53,418 nt of DNA from Bordetella parapertussis (GTDB lineage: Bacteria; Pseudomonadota; Gammaproteobacteria; Burkholderiales; SG8-41): contig CAMATZ010000042.1 of assembly GCA_945861275.1 (NCBI GenBank), forward strand, positions 1 through 53,418, read 5' to 3'. The translations under genes were made by a program, and so were the position numbers. Under the pieces are notes generated by a model. The model did not search any database, was not told where the DNA came from, and saw only the letters and a list, made by a program, of their open reading frames with translations. Position 1 is the first letter of the stretch, and each line of letters starts with the position of its first letter. This document shows, in pieces, positions 1-8,085 of the stretch.

Positions 1-351
1 ATTGATGCCGCAGGCCGCGAAGTCGGCCTGCGTGGAGCCGGCGCCGAGGCCAGCGACGAAGCGTCCGCCGCTCAGCGCGTGCAGCGTCAGCAGCCGGTGG
101 GCAAGCTCTGCCGGCCGGCGCAGCGGCACCTGAAGCACCGCCGACCCGAGCTGTACCCGGCTGGTCGCGGCCGCCGCGATCGAGAGGACCGCCAGCGTGT
201 CGACGGAGGGGGTGCCGCGGTTCATGCTCTCGCCCAGCCAGATGCCGTCGAAGCCCGCGGCCTCGATGGCACGCGCCCTCGTCATAACGTCGGCGGCGTT
301 GTAGGGGCGGCCGTCCGGGTGCTCGCGCGGTATGTTGATCCCCAGTCGCAT
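1..351 (-). CDS. LLM-class flavin-dependent oxidoreductase, N-terminal part (cut by window edge)
   Basis: Reading the minus strand from ATG at 351 gives 117 uninterrupted codons to the window edge. The protein starts MRLGINIPREHPDGRPYN and continues with AIEAAGFDGIWLGES and LGSAVLQVPLRRPAELA, then ALSGGRFVAGLGAGS. These are the first strands of the TIM barrel of bacterial luciferase-like (F420/FMN-dependent) monooxygenases. A GGAGGG ribosome site lies a few bases upstream (about 355-362). The rest of the gene lies left of the window. Substrate cannot be told. The upstream neighbour on this strand ends about 20 bases before it, so the gene was probably second in an operon that is now broken by transposon debris. 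Confidence 0.85.
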   Translation of the reverse strand, partial: MRLGINIPREHPDGRPYNAADVMTRARAIEAAGFDGIWLGESMNRGTPSVDTLAVLSIAAAATSRVQLGSAVLQVPLRRPAELAHRLLTLHALSGGRFVAGLGAGSTQADFAACGIN

Positions 352-370
352 CAGACCCTCCTCAGGCGAA

Positions 371-445
371 TCACCACTTCATCATGTAGCGCCACGACTC
401 CTGCGTCAGGTTCATGCTGGCGTTCTGGATCGATGGAGGGTCTAC
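371..445 (-). pseudogene. C-terminal scrap of the gene preceding the LLM oxidoreductase
   Basis: A minus-strand frame ends NLTQESWRYMMKW then stop, about 20 bases before the start of the flavin-dependent oxidoreductase. It looks like a genuine protein C-terminus because of its spacing to the next ribosome site. Upstream of about 445 the frame no longer looks like a protein domain, and by 556 IS91 debris begins. I do not recognise the family; an exported solute-binding protein is possible. Start and extent are uncertain. Confidence 0.3.
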
Positions 446-555
446 GTTAAGGAAATGAAACGTTATCCAGTTATTCATCTTTGCTGTTTTGCCCTGCCGC
501 TGGTGGTGCTGGTACCGGCACGGTGGCGACAGGATGCCGAGGGAAAACGCGCTTG

Positions 556-789
556 TCAATGCTTAGGCACAATCGCAGCCCGCAGTTTTGCGTTAGGCGC
601 AAGCGCTTCATGAAAGCGTATCAGATGCAGGCGCGGGCACGGCACCAGGGCTGCGAGCCGTTGCATGAATTCGAGCGGCGACATCACGATGTGGCTCGTG
701 CCATCGCGATAGGCAGTCTTTAATTTGAGCACCACTTGTCCTGCGTGGTTGACACTGAGCCGATCAACGGCGATGGCCGGGCGCGTGAT
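556..789 (-). mobile_element. IS91-family transposase remnant (copy 1)
   Basis: Translation of the minus strand from 789 to a stop at 556 gives ITRPAIAVDRLSVNHAGQVV, then LKTAYRDGTSHIVMSPLEF and LHLIRFHEALAPNAKLRAAI. This is the conserved C-terminal half of Y2-type (rolling-circle) IS91-family transposases. The catalytic N-terminal half is absent. The second copy at 1313-2038 shares most residues over the same stretch, so these are two diverged copies rather than one split gene. Non-functional. Confidence 0.85.
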
Positions 790-972
790 CTAACCCTGGA
801 AACGGCAGTTGACCGCTCGCTAAGTCGCCATGTTTTCTATGCAAAGACGCTTCTTCTGCATGCGACCTCTTGCGCGTGTAGTGATTACGCTACGGGGCGG
901 ATCGCACGGTTCTGGCGGCGCAGCGCGAGCAATAGTCGAAAGTGGTGTATGGCCTGAAGCCGGAAGAATATA

Positions 973-1218
973 TTGGGAGGCTGCAACGCGAGCTCGTGGC
1001 AGGGCATCATCGGCCCCGCGAAACTGCCCGCGGAGATCGTCAACAAAACCTACAACGAAGTAAAGCGCATCATCACGCTGCCCGACATCAATGAAAAAAT
1101 GACCTCGCAAGGCTCGCGCCCGCAGGCGAAGACGCCGCAAGACAAGGGCAAGTGGCTTGCCACCGAAAAAAATCGCTGGGCTAAAGTGGTGAGGGACAGC
1201 GGGTTGAAGATCGAGTAA
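973..1218 (+). pseudogene. C-terminal fragment of a Bug/TctC tripartite tricarboxylate receptor
   Basis: The frame reads SSWQGIIGPAKLPAEIVNK, then DINEKMTSQGSRPQAKTPQ and RWAKVVRDSGLKIE before the stop. This matches the last ~75 residues of periplasmic Bug-family substrate-binding proteins: the 'W.G...PA.LP..IV..' segment, the 'G..P....P' loop and the final 'W..V...G.KIE'. The other ~250 residues are missing and no upstream start with a ribosome site is present. It lies between two IS91 fragments, so it was probably truncated by transposition. It cannot make a working receptor. Confidence 0.75.
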
Positions 1219-1312
1219 GACGCATCTTTCGTTGCGGGCGTCTGCTATCGGATGTTGAAAAGTTCCGCAGACGACACATTGCTGACCGCGACGACAGTCA
1301 GCTATCGGGCGC

Positions 1313-2038
1313 TCAATTCGCGGGCGCAGGCACAATTTTCGAGCGCAACTTCGCATTCGGCGCGAGCACGCCGTGAAAGCGTATCAGGTGCAGCCGCGGG
1401 CGCGGCACCAAGGCCACCAGCCGCTGCATGAATTGCAGCGGTGTCAGCACGATGTGAGTGGCGCTATTGCGCCATGGTGTCTTCAGTTTGAGCACCACGT
1501 TGCCCTCGCGGTTGATGCTTAGCCGTTCGTTGGCGACCGCCGGGCGCGTAATGTAGCGGACGAGTTGTTCGATGCCCTGTCGGTCGTTTGCGCCGCAATG
1601 CACGCCGGCGTGCAGGCTGAATCCATGGGCGTTAACGCACAGTTCGTGCGTTCGCCGCACCAGACTGCGTTCCCCTCGACCCACGAGCGTCAACACTTTG
1701 CGCCCTGCCCGCGGCCCGCCCGCGATGCGCCAGGTGCTGGTGGCTGCCTGCAACGGCGCCATCACTTCGTGCGCATCCAGGCACACGTCGCGCGCCAGAT
1801 ACGTGATGCCGTCTTCCTCGATCAGGTGGCCCAAGTGCGTCAGTAATCTTAGAATGCGCCGAATGATTTTGTGGAGTAGGGTCTGTAGTTGTTCGTTGCT
1901 TGGGGCTGTAGCTTCAATGAATACCGGCGCGCCCTCGTCTGCGCTGGTTTGGTAAACGCCATCCAGCGCCAGCCACGCGTATGTGTCGACAGGCGTGATG
2001 CTGTGTTCTCCAAGAAGCGGACCGTGTGCGAGTGACGC
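1313..2038 (-). mobile_element. IS91-family transposase remnant (copy 2)
   Basis: A continuous minus-strand frame from about 2038 to a stop at 1313 carries segments typical of IS91-family transposases: TPVDTYAWLALDGVYQTS, then a helical LHKIIRRILRLLTHLGHL stretch, then CVNAHGFSLHAGVHCGAN, the YITRPAVANERLS segment and LHLIRFHGVLAPNAKLR near the end. A TGA at 2039-2041 closes the frame upstream. The zinc-finger and Y2 catalytic part is missing, so it is a decayed 5'-truncated copy. It sits directly upstream of the acyl-CoA-dehydrogenase-like gene. Confidence 0.85.
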
Positions 2039-2141
2039 TCACGGTACGGACGCAAGCGGCCTTTGCGTATGGTGGCGGATTGACTGCGGCACGCCGATTC
2101 GGGACACTCGCGCAACACCCTCGACAACGAATACTGCAGCC

Positions 2142-3320
2142 ATGAATGCCCCCACTCCATACAATCCAGCCATCCACCCGCTCGAGTCCGCGCGCCAGCT
2201 TGCGCCACAAATACGCGCAGCCGCCGGCGATACCGAAGCCACGCGCGAGTTGCCCAAGTCGGTATTCGAGGCGATCGCCGATGCGGGCCTGTTTCATATG
2301 TGTGTACCGCGCGCACTGGGTGGCCTCGAAGTCGATTTTCCACAACAGGTGCTGATCGCCGAGGAACTGGGCAAGGCCGATGCCAGCACGGCGTGGGCGG
2401 TGAATCAGGGCGCGACCTTCGCCTCCTGGTCCATGTACATGCAGCCGGCGGTCGCGCGCGAAATCTGGATCGATACGCCGCGCAGCGTGGTGTCCAACAC
2501 GCCGGAGCCTAGCGGCAAGGCGATCGTGGTGCCCGGCGGCTACCGCGTTAGTGGGCGTCATGGCTTCAGCACCGGCTGCATGCACGCGTCGTGGGTGGCT
2601 TCGCAGGCGCAAATCATCGACAACGGCGTAGTGCGCCAGCGCAACGGCACGCCGGAACTGCGGTTTATGTTCATGCCCAAAGCTGATGTGCAGGTCCTGG
2701 ATACCTGGAAGACGCGCGGCATGCGCGGCACCGGCACCCATCACTTCGAGGTCAAGGATGTATTCGTGCCCGAACAACGCTCGGTTTACACGCGCGGCGC
2801 GGCACGCGTGACCGACGGTACGCGCTACCGGATTCCGACGACGCTGATTTTCCTGGGTGGCGACGCCGCGGTGGGGCTTGCCGTCGCGCGTAGTTGCATC
2901 GACGCGTTTTGCGAACTGGCGGGCGGCAAGTCGCCGCGCCACATGACCGGTTTGCTGCGCGACCAGCCGGTGGCACAGTACAACGTGGGCCAGTGCGAAG
3001 CACTACTGCGCTCCGCACGCGCCTTTTTAATGGAGGCGGTGGCCGACATCTGGGACGGAGTTTCGCGCACCGGCGAGTTGACCATGCAGCAGCGCGCCAC
3101 TATGCGCCTTGCCGGCACGCATGCGATCCGCACCGCGGTGAAAATTGTCGAAAGCATTTATGCCGATTGCGGAGCCACCGCCATTTTTGAAGGCAACCAG
3201 ATGCATCGCCTGTTCCAGGACATCCACGTCATCACCCAGCATCTGCAGTCGCGCCGCGGTTTTTACGAAATGATCGGCAAATTCCAGATGGGACTGCCGA
3301 TCGACGAGGCGCGTCTTTAG
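2142..3320 (+). CDS. Acyl-CoA dehydrogenase-family flavoprotein (monooxygenase-like subgroup)
   Basis: A protein of 392 residues from ATG 2142. An in-frame extension to 1983 would run into the IS91 remnant and is unlikely. It has the acyl-CoA dehydrogenase fold order: helical N-domain (PKSVFEAIADAGLFHMCVPR, GGLEVDF, AEELGKADASTAW), a beta-domain with GYRVSGRHGFSTGC and TWKTRGMRGTGTHHFEV, and a helical C-domain ending in YADCGATAIFEGNQMHRLFQD. The TGTHHFEV segment and lack of a clear catalytic Glu resemble the group D flavin monooxygenases (HsaA/DszC/SfnB-type) that use this fold with reduced flavin. Substrate unknown. It stands alone between IS91 fragments. Confidence 0.85.
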   Translation: MNAPTPYNPAIHPLESARQLAPQIRAAAGDTEATRELPKSVFEAIADAGLFHMCVPRALGGLEVDFPQQVLIAEELGKADASTAWAVNQGATFASWSMYMQPAVAREIWIDTPRSVVSNTPEPSGKAIVVPGGYRVSGRHGFSTGCMHASWVASQAQIIDNGVVRQRNGTPELRFMFMPKADVQVLDTWKTRGMRGTGTHHFEVKDVFVPEQRSVYTRGAARVTDGTRYRIPTTLIFLGGDAAVGLAVARSCIDAFCELAGGKSPRHMTGLLRDQPVAQYNVGQCEALLRSARAFLMEAVADIWDGVSRTGELTMQQRATMRLAGTHAIRTAVKIVESIYADCGATAIFEGNQMHRLFQDIHVITQHLQSRRGFYEMIGKFQMGLPIDEARL

Positions 3321-3536
3321 AGGGATAGGGGATAGGAAATTCAAACGCCCGATTTGCATAACCCCCAATGTATCGCCGCGCGGTCGCGGGATCAATCGAA
3401 CGACGTGGGTGTCACAGCCTCTACATCCGGCCGCCACAACCGTCTTTAACTTATTGATTAAAATTAATATTCTTCACGTTGCGTTGGCACGGCGCAAACC
3501 CACCCGCCAGCCTTGCCATTACAGCACCGGTTTGCC
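3321..3536. other. Non-coding stretch after the acyl-CoA dehydrogenase-like gene
   Basis: No credible gene, RNA or terminator is visible. It contains AT-rich patches (around 3440-3475) and leads into the IS91 tail fragment. Confidence 0.5.
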
Positions 3537-3660
3537 TTATTCCACTCCGAACAAATCCGCCCGCCGCGTTTTAGCCCGTGGCGGCGGCTGCGGGTCCAGC
3601 GCGATGTGCATCAATATTTTCTCGATCACCGCCGGTTCTTCAATCACTGCGATGCGCTTG
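3537..3660 (-). mobile_element. IS91-family transposase C-terminal tail fragment
   Basis: The minus strand reads KRIAVIEEPAVIEKILMHIA followed by LDPQPPPRAKTRRADLFG and a stop at 3537. This is the conserved tail of IS91-family transposases ('.IIA.IE.P.VI..IL.HLG...PP..P.R..DLF'). Only about 40 residues remain. A homologous tail occurs at 41670-41843 on the opposite strand. Confidence 0.7.
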
Positions 3661-3765
3661 GTGTTGCTGCCGGTGCTGCGCCATTTGACGTGTGAGCCTC
3701 GGCTGATCGAACGACCGGTAGCCCTGTGAGCGCGCTCGACGCGCATGGCGTTAGTCCGATTTGCA

Positions 3766-4185
3766 TTAGGGTGCGTTCCAAGGGTTAATCAATTCGATGC
3801 CTGCGCCCTTATAGTCCCGCACATTGCGGGTCGCCAGCACGAAACCGCGACGGATGGTGATTGCTGCGATCGCGCAATCGCCAAAGTGAATCGGATTGCC
3901 CGCTGCTTGCGTGCCCGCGAATACGCGCCCAAACGCGTATGCGCTGTCCTGATCGAACGACAGGACGCGGCCCTCAAACTGGGCGACTAATTCTGTCGTC
4001 GCCTCCTGCAACGCCGTGCGATGTTTCCCCGCGGGTAATGTCTCGATGCCCGCCTGTAGCTCAGCCAATGTAATTGTAGTTAGGTAGAGCGTTTCGGGCG
4101 CTTGCCGATCCAACCAGGCCAACACCGCCGCATCAGGCTTCGGTTTGAGCGGTTCGGAGACAAGATTCGTATCCAGAACAATCAT
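3766..4185 (-). CDS. PIN-domain toxin ribonuclease (FitB/VapC-like)
   Basis: A protein of 139 residues that starts MIVLDTNLVSEPLK and carries the PIN acidic residues D5, E42 (TLAELQAG), D103 (HFGDCAIAA) and D124 (NVRDYKG). These bind the metal used to cut RNA. The spacing and the EP after DTN..S resemble FitB-type toxins. Its ATG overlaps the TGA of the antitoxin gene (ATGA at 4182-4185), so translation is coupled and the toxin follows the antitoxin. Length is normal for the family. It is expected to be held inactive by the upstream RHH partner. Confidence 0.9.
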   Translation of the reverse strand: MIVLDTNLVSEPLKPKPDAAVLAWLDRQAPETLYLTTITLAELQAGIETLPAGKHRTALQEATTELVAQFEGRVLSFDQDSAYAFGRVFAGTQAAGNPIHFGDCAIAAITIRRGFVLATRNVRDYKGAGIELINPWNAP

Positions 4186-4418
4186 GATTCAAAGTGCACC
4201 GGCCGCACCGGGCTACGCCTACGTGTCTTCGGAAATTCAACGCCCCCGTGTTTTCGGCCGATTTCCGCTAACACCGTTCCCATGCCGCGCTGCGGGCGCA
4301 CCGCATTCTGCAAGATCACGCGCATTTCGGCCTCCGTACTGCGCCCACGCTGTTCAGCGCGTTTCTTGAGGGCGCGCAGGGTTTCATCCGGTAAATTTCT
4401 GATGGTCACGGCTGCCAT
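4182..4418 (-). CDS. Ribbon-helix-helix antitoxin (FitA/VapB-like)
   Basis: A protein of 78 residues starting MAAVTIRNLPDETLRALK. This is the ribbon-helix-helix signature of FitA-type antitoxins (T.RNLPDE....LK.RA...GRS.EAE.R.IL). The C-terminal third (GMGTVLAEIGRKHGG) should bind and block the PIN toxin. I chose ATG 4418 because GGAGTG precedes it at good spacing; a start 13 codons earlier would overlap the likely promoter and operator. The pair probably represses itself through the inverted repeat at 4452-4472. Confidence 0.88.
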   Translation of the reverse strand: MAAVTIRNLPDETLRALKKRAEQRGRSTEAEMRVILQNAVRPQRGMGTVLAEIGRKHGGVEFPKTRRRSPVRPVHFES

Positions 4419-4451
4419 GGCTATCACTCCGTCAAATTGATACTTATACGA

Positions 4452-4472
4452 TATCATTTATAACGAATGATA
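4452..4472. promoter_or_regulatory. Candidate operator of the FitAB-like pair
   Basis: A perfect inverted repeat with TATCATT and AATGATA arms (7 bp each) around a 7-base AT-rich spacer. It lies about 34 bases upstream of the antitoxin ATG, where a ribbon-helix-helix dimer pair would bind. The neighbouring AT-rich sequence (4430-4455) can hold a -10 element. Role is inferred from position. Confidence 0.55.
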
Positions 4473-4636
4473 GCAACCGCGCATTTCAAGCACGCCCGCA
4501 TCCTAGGGAGAGGAGCAGTGATCGTGCGATTACCAAGTGCTTGACCCCTTCGCTTTCGAGACCTCGGGCTTACGGGCCGTAGCTCAGTATCTCCGGATAG
4601 AGTCCGTCGCCGCTAGTACGAAATATCCGGTTCCCA

Positions 4637-6349
4637 TCAGATACCCAACGCGTAACACGGGCGCCGCGGATCGGCCGCACCCTCCAGTAAACCATTCGCT
4701 TCGTTCACGCGTATTGCACACACCGCACCGGCGCGCCATTCGACTTCCTGCCACGGCGCGACCTGGTGTCCGAGCTTCGCGAGTTTGTCCGTCACTGCTT
4801 TATCAAAACGCGATTCGAGGTTGAGCCGCCCCGGATGATAATCGTGCGGCGCCGACGAACTCGGATAACTGTAGCTCGCGAAGCGCGGCGCTTCCACCGC
4901 GGCCTGCGGCTCCATGCCGAACACCACCATATTGAGAAATACCTGCGTCATCGCCTGCGGCTGAACGTCGTTGCCGGGCGAACCAAACGGCATGAACAGT
5001 TTGCCGTCCTTTAACGCCAGCGCCGGATTCGGCGTCAGGCGCGGCCGCTTGCCCGGCGCCAGCGCCGCGGGGTGCGCGGGGTCGGTCGACGACTGCGAGC
5101 CGCGTGACGAAGGACATAGCCCCGTGCCCGGGATCACCGGCATGGCGCTGGAGCCGTCGCTGGGCGTGGCGGAAAATGCATTGCCGTGGCGATCCACCAC
5201 GCACACATAAGAGGTATCCGGTGGCGGATTCGCGTCCCCCGGGGTGGCTACCGGCAATGGCGTTGCCGGCGCGTAGCCGGCAATATCACCCGCCGCGGGC
5301 ATGCCCGGCGCCGCCACATCAGCGTGTATGAGCTTGCTGCGTTCGGCGGCGTAGGCCGGCGACAACAGCACCTCGAGCGGCACCTTCACGAATTTCGGAT
5401 CACCGTAGTAACGGTGGCGATCGGCGAACGACAGCTTCAGCGCTTCGGTAAGCGTATGCACATACGCCGCGGAGTTGTGGCCCATCGCCTTCAAATCAAA
5501 GCCCGATAGCAGGTTAAGCGTCTGCGGCAATACCGGCCCCTGCGTCCACGGGCCGCAGGCATAAAGTTCGATGCCATGAAAATTCGTATGCACCGGTGTT
5601 TCAAAACTGACTTCGTAGCCGGCGAGGTCATCTGCCGTCACCCAGCCGCCGTTATCCCGGTGATAACGCGCGATTTTTTGCGCAATGTCGCCTTTGTAGA
5701 AGGCATCACGCGCGGCCTTGAGGCCCGCCGCGCGGCCCTTACTGCTGTGCGCGGCTTCCTCGTCGATCATGTATTGCAACGAAGCGGACAGCTCCGTTTG
5801 CACGAAGCGCTCGCCCACCTGCGGCGGTCGGCCATTGGGCAGAAACACGGCTGCGCTGGACGGCCAGCGCCGGTAACTCTCAACGTGATCTGAAATATAT
5901 TCGGCCATGAAGCCATGCATGGCGAAACCTTCACGCGCGAGCCGCGTCGCTTCGCGCGCGACCTCACCAAAGCTCATGCTGCCGTAGCGCTCCAGCGCCA
6001 CAATCCACGAGGCCGGCGCCGCAGGCATCACCGTGCGCAGGATGCCGGGCGGCATTTTACCGCCGTGTTTTTCACGAAAATATTCTATCGATGCCGCTTT
6101 AGGCCAGGTGCCAAGGCCATCGATGTTGATCACTTCGCGCGTGGCTGCAAGGTAAATCATGATCGGCGCGACCCCGGCAAAATTCACCCGGTCTGTTTGC
6201 AAAATACTCAGCGCCATGCCCGCCGCGACCCCCGCATCTATCGCGTTGCCGCCGGCCTCCAGTATCTGAAATCCGGCGTGCGTGCCGGAATAGTGCCCGG
6301 CCGAAATCATGTGGCGCGCGCCGGTGATGGTAGGACGGTAAGTGGACAT
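4637..6349 (-). CDS. Gamma-glutamyltransferase-family Ntn hydrolase
   Basis: A protein of 570 residues from ATG 6349 (AAGGAAA ribosome site). It shows the family layout: N-terminal 'ILEAGGNAIDAGVA' and MPAAPASW segments, GGWVTADDLAGYEV, GPWTQGPVLPQTLNLL, and the autocleavage site at DTSYVCVVDRHGN with T379 as the likely nucleophile. PRLTPNPALALKDGK and PFGSPGND follow. No clear signal peptide is seen, so it may be cytoplasmic like the YwrD-type branch. It is the last gene of the minus-strand operon with the FAD/[2Fe-2S] dehydrogenase, 12 bases after it. It might release an amino acid from an amide or gamma-glutamyl substrate for that dehydrogenase (inference). Confidence 0.9.
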   Translation of the reverse strand: MSTYRPTITGARHMISAGHYSGTHAGFQILEAGGNAIDAGVAAGMALSILQTDRVNFAGVAPIMIYLAATREVINIDGLGTWPKAASIEYFREKHGGKMPPGILRTVMPAAPASWIVALERYGSMSFGEVAREATRLAREGFAMHGFMAEYISDHVESYRRWPSSAAVFLPNGRPPQVGERFVQTELSASLQYMIDEEAAHSSKGRAAGLKAARDAFYKGDIAQKIARYHRDNGGWVTADDLAGYEVSFETPVHTNFHGIELYACGPWTQGPVLPQTLNLLSGFDLKAMGHNSAAYVHTLTEALKLSFADRHRYYGDPKFVKVPLEVLLSPAYAAERSKLIHADVAAPGMPAAGDIAGYAPATPLPVATPGDANPPPDTSYVCVVDRHGNAFSATPSDGSSAMPVIPGTGLCPSSRGSQSSTDPAHPAALAPGKRPRLTPNPALALKDGKLFMPFGSPGNDVQPQAMTQVFLNMVVFGMEPQAAVEAPRFASYSYPSSSAPHDYHPGRLNLESRFDKAVTDKLAKLGHQVAPWQEVEWRAGAVCAIRVNEANGLLEGAADPRRPCYALGI

Positions 6350-6361
6350 GTGTTTTCCTTT

Positions 6362-7789
6362 TTACAAACCAACAGCATCGTTGCGCATCGCGACATCCAT
6401 CTCTGCCAGATCGCCCATGGTCACAGGTTTCACTGGCGGACGAATTCGATAATAGCCGACATCTTGCACAGGTATGCCGCGGCACTCGGCAATCATTTCG
6501 ACAACGGTCAACCCGCACAGCCGGCCCTGACACGGCCCCATGCCGCAGCGCACGAAGGACTTCATCTGGTTCGGCCCCGGACAATGTTGCTTCGTAACCA
6601 GCTCGCGTATCTCGCCGGCGCGTATTTCTTCGCAGCGGCAAACAATGGTGTCGGTATCCGGCGGCACCACCCAATGTTGAGCGGGGCGATACAGGGCATC
6701 CAGAAACGGCCGCGCCGCGCGATGCCGGGCGAGCGTGGCACGCGCATCCCGTGCCTGTTCATTAAACGCACCCGCTGTCAGTTTGCCCAGATCCATCGCC
6801 GCGGCCAGCGCCGCAACGCGTCCCATCGCCGCCGCACCCTTCGCCCCCACAATGCCACCGGCGTCACCGGCCACCAGTATGCCGGTCGCCGCACTGCGGC
6901 CCCACGCATCAAGCACGGGCTGAAAACAGCGCTGCCTGTCGTCCCACGCATGTTCGAGATTCAGCGACCATGCCAGATTACCGTTGGGCACCACGCCTTG
7001 ATGCAGCAGCACTACATCAACCGGCTCGCGTAGCGTTTCGCCATCGCAATCAAACTCGATTTCGCGCACCTGGGTGTCACCGTGCAACGCGAGACGGGTA
7101 ACGCCTTTGTGCATGGTCACGCCTGCCGCTTTTAATTCCCGCAGCAAGGCCTGCCCTTTGCCTGCATAGCCCGGCGACAATAAAAACCCCGGCAGATGCG
7201 GCAACGCGGCCCAGCGATTTACGGCAGTTTCAAGTATGGCGGCAGGCTTTACCCCGGCGCGCGTGAGTTGTGCCGCCAGCAGCAGCAGCAAAGGGCCGCA
7301 GCCCGCAAGCACAAAGCGGCCAGCGCGTGTATCGGGCACGAGTCCATTGGACTTCAACAGCGTTTGCGCGGCGCCGCAGGTGAGCACGCCGGGCAGGGTC
7401 CAGCCGGGCAGCGGCATCGGGCGCTCCATTGCGCCGGGGGCAATCAGCACTTTTTTAGCACTGAGAATTCCAACTGCACCATTGCGCCGGTAGAACACGC
7501 GGCCCTCCGGCTCCACCTGCCACACCTGGGCGCTGTCGAGATAATCAACCTTGGCCAGGCGAAACGCGCGCGTGAGTTCGAGTCCGGCGGCATAGTCGGG
7601 CCCCAGCCATTGGAGATGAAGCGGTCGCGTCGCGGCAAGCCGCTCAATGCCGCGATAAATCTGCCCGCCGGGTTCCGGTTGTTCGTCGAGCACCACGGTA
7701 CTCAGCCCGCATTCAGACGCCGCCGCGGCCGCCGCCATGCCCGCGGGGCCGGCGCCGATGATGGCGAGATCACAAGTCGCGCTGCTCAT
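6362..7789 (-). CDS. FAD- and [2Fe-2S]-binding dehydrogenase subunit (HcnB / opine oxidase A-like)
   Basis: A protein of 475 residues. It starts with a Rossmann FAD motif (IIGAGPAGMAAAAA) and has GGQIYRG, a second nucleotide-binding segment (VLAGCGPLLLLL) and IVAGDAGGIVGAKGA. The C-terminal BFD-like domain has the cysteines for a [2Fe-2S] cluster (VCRCEE, then VRCGMGPCQGRLCG). This order is that of HcnB, OoxA and the alpha subunit of dye-linked D-proline/D-amino-acid dehydrogenases. Start ATG 7789 overlaps the stop of the small ferredoxin-like subunit as ATGA. Substrate may be a D-amino acid, N-substituted amino acid or opine; the sequence does not decide. Confidence 0.88.
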   Translation of the reverse strand: MSSATCDLAIIGAGPAGMAAAAAASECGLSTVVLDEQPEPGGQIYRGIERLAATRPLHLQWLGPDYAAGLELTRAFRLAKVDYLDSAQVWQVEPEGRVFYRRNGAVGILSAKKVLIAPGAMERPMPLPGWTLPGVLTCGAAQTLLKSNGLVPDTRAGRFVLAGCGPLLLLLAAQLTRAGVKPAAILETAVNRWAALPHLPGFLLSPGYAGKGQALLRELKAAGVTMHKGVTRLALHGDTQVREIEFDCDGETLREPVDVVLLHQGVVPNGNLAWSLNLEHAWDDRQRCFQPVLDAWGRSAATGILVAGDAGGIVGAKGAAAMGRVAALAAAMDLGKLTAGAFNEQARDARATLARHRAARPFLDALYRPAQHWVVPPDTDTIVCRCEEIRAGEIRELVTKQHCPGPNQMKSFVRCGMGPCQGRLCGLTVVEMIAECRGIPVQDVGYYRIRPPVKPVTMGDLAEMDVAMRNDAVGL

Positions 7790-8085
7790 GCAACATCCAC
7801 TGCGCGTTTGCCACGCTGAAAATCGATGCGCATACCTTCGCTGACTGTGACCAGGCAGCCCTGTTGATTGGGCTCGCCGTTGATCTCCATCAAACACTCG
7901 AAGCACACGCCCATCATGCAATACGGCGCACGCCCTACGCCGCTGACCGGAGTGGTGCGTGTGGCACCCACCCCTAGCAGCAACGTCGCAGCGGCAGCGC
8001 TAAAGCCCGCGGGCACCGCAACCGCCGCGCCGTTGATGTAGACCGTCAGCCGCGCTTGCGGCGTCTCAGGCAGCAGCGCGAACAT
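7786..8085 (-). CDS. Small (2Fe-2S) subunit (HcnA-like)
   Basis: A protein of 99 residues with a plant-type ferredoxin-like cluster motif: C56, C61, C64 (PYCMMGVCFEC) and C77 (QQGC). This is the layout of HcnA and of the small subunits of opine/D-amino-acid dehydrogenases, which carry electrons between the FAD subunits. Its start overlaps the end of the upstream HcnC-like gene by 20 bases and its stop overlaps the next start, so the three subunits are probably made together. Confidence 0.88.
   Translation of the reverse strand: MFALLPETPQARLTVYINGAAVAVPAGFSAAAATLLLGVGATRTTPVSGVGRAPYCMMGVCFECLMEINGEPNQQGCLVTVSEGMRIDFQRGKRAVDVA

Noticed and set aside
1914-2942. Long minus-strand frame opposite the acyl-CoA dehydrogenase-like gene
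   Set aside because: No motif or ribosome site; the plus strand carries the clear flavoprotein.
4568-4645. tRNA-like stretch (CCGTAGCTCAG...GGATAGAG...GGTTCCCATC)
   Set aside because: The D-arm resembles a tRNA but the acceptor ends do not pair, the anticodon stem is missing and the T-loop is not consensus. At best a decayed remnant.
5915-7033. Long plus-strand frame opposite the GGT-like and HcnB-like genes
   Set aside because: Rich in His, Arg and Ala with no motif; the opposite strand encodes two recognisable enzymes.
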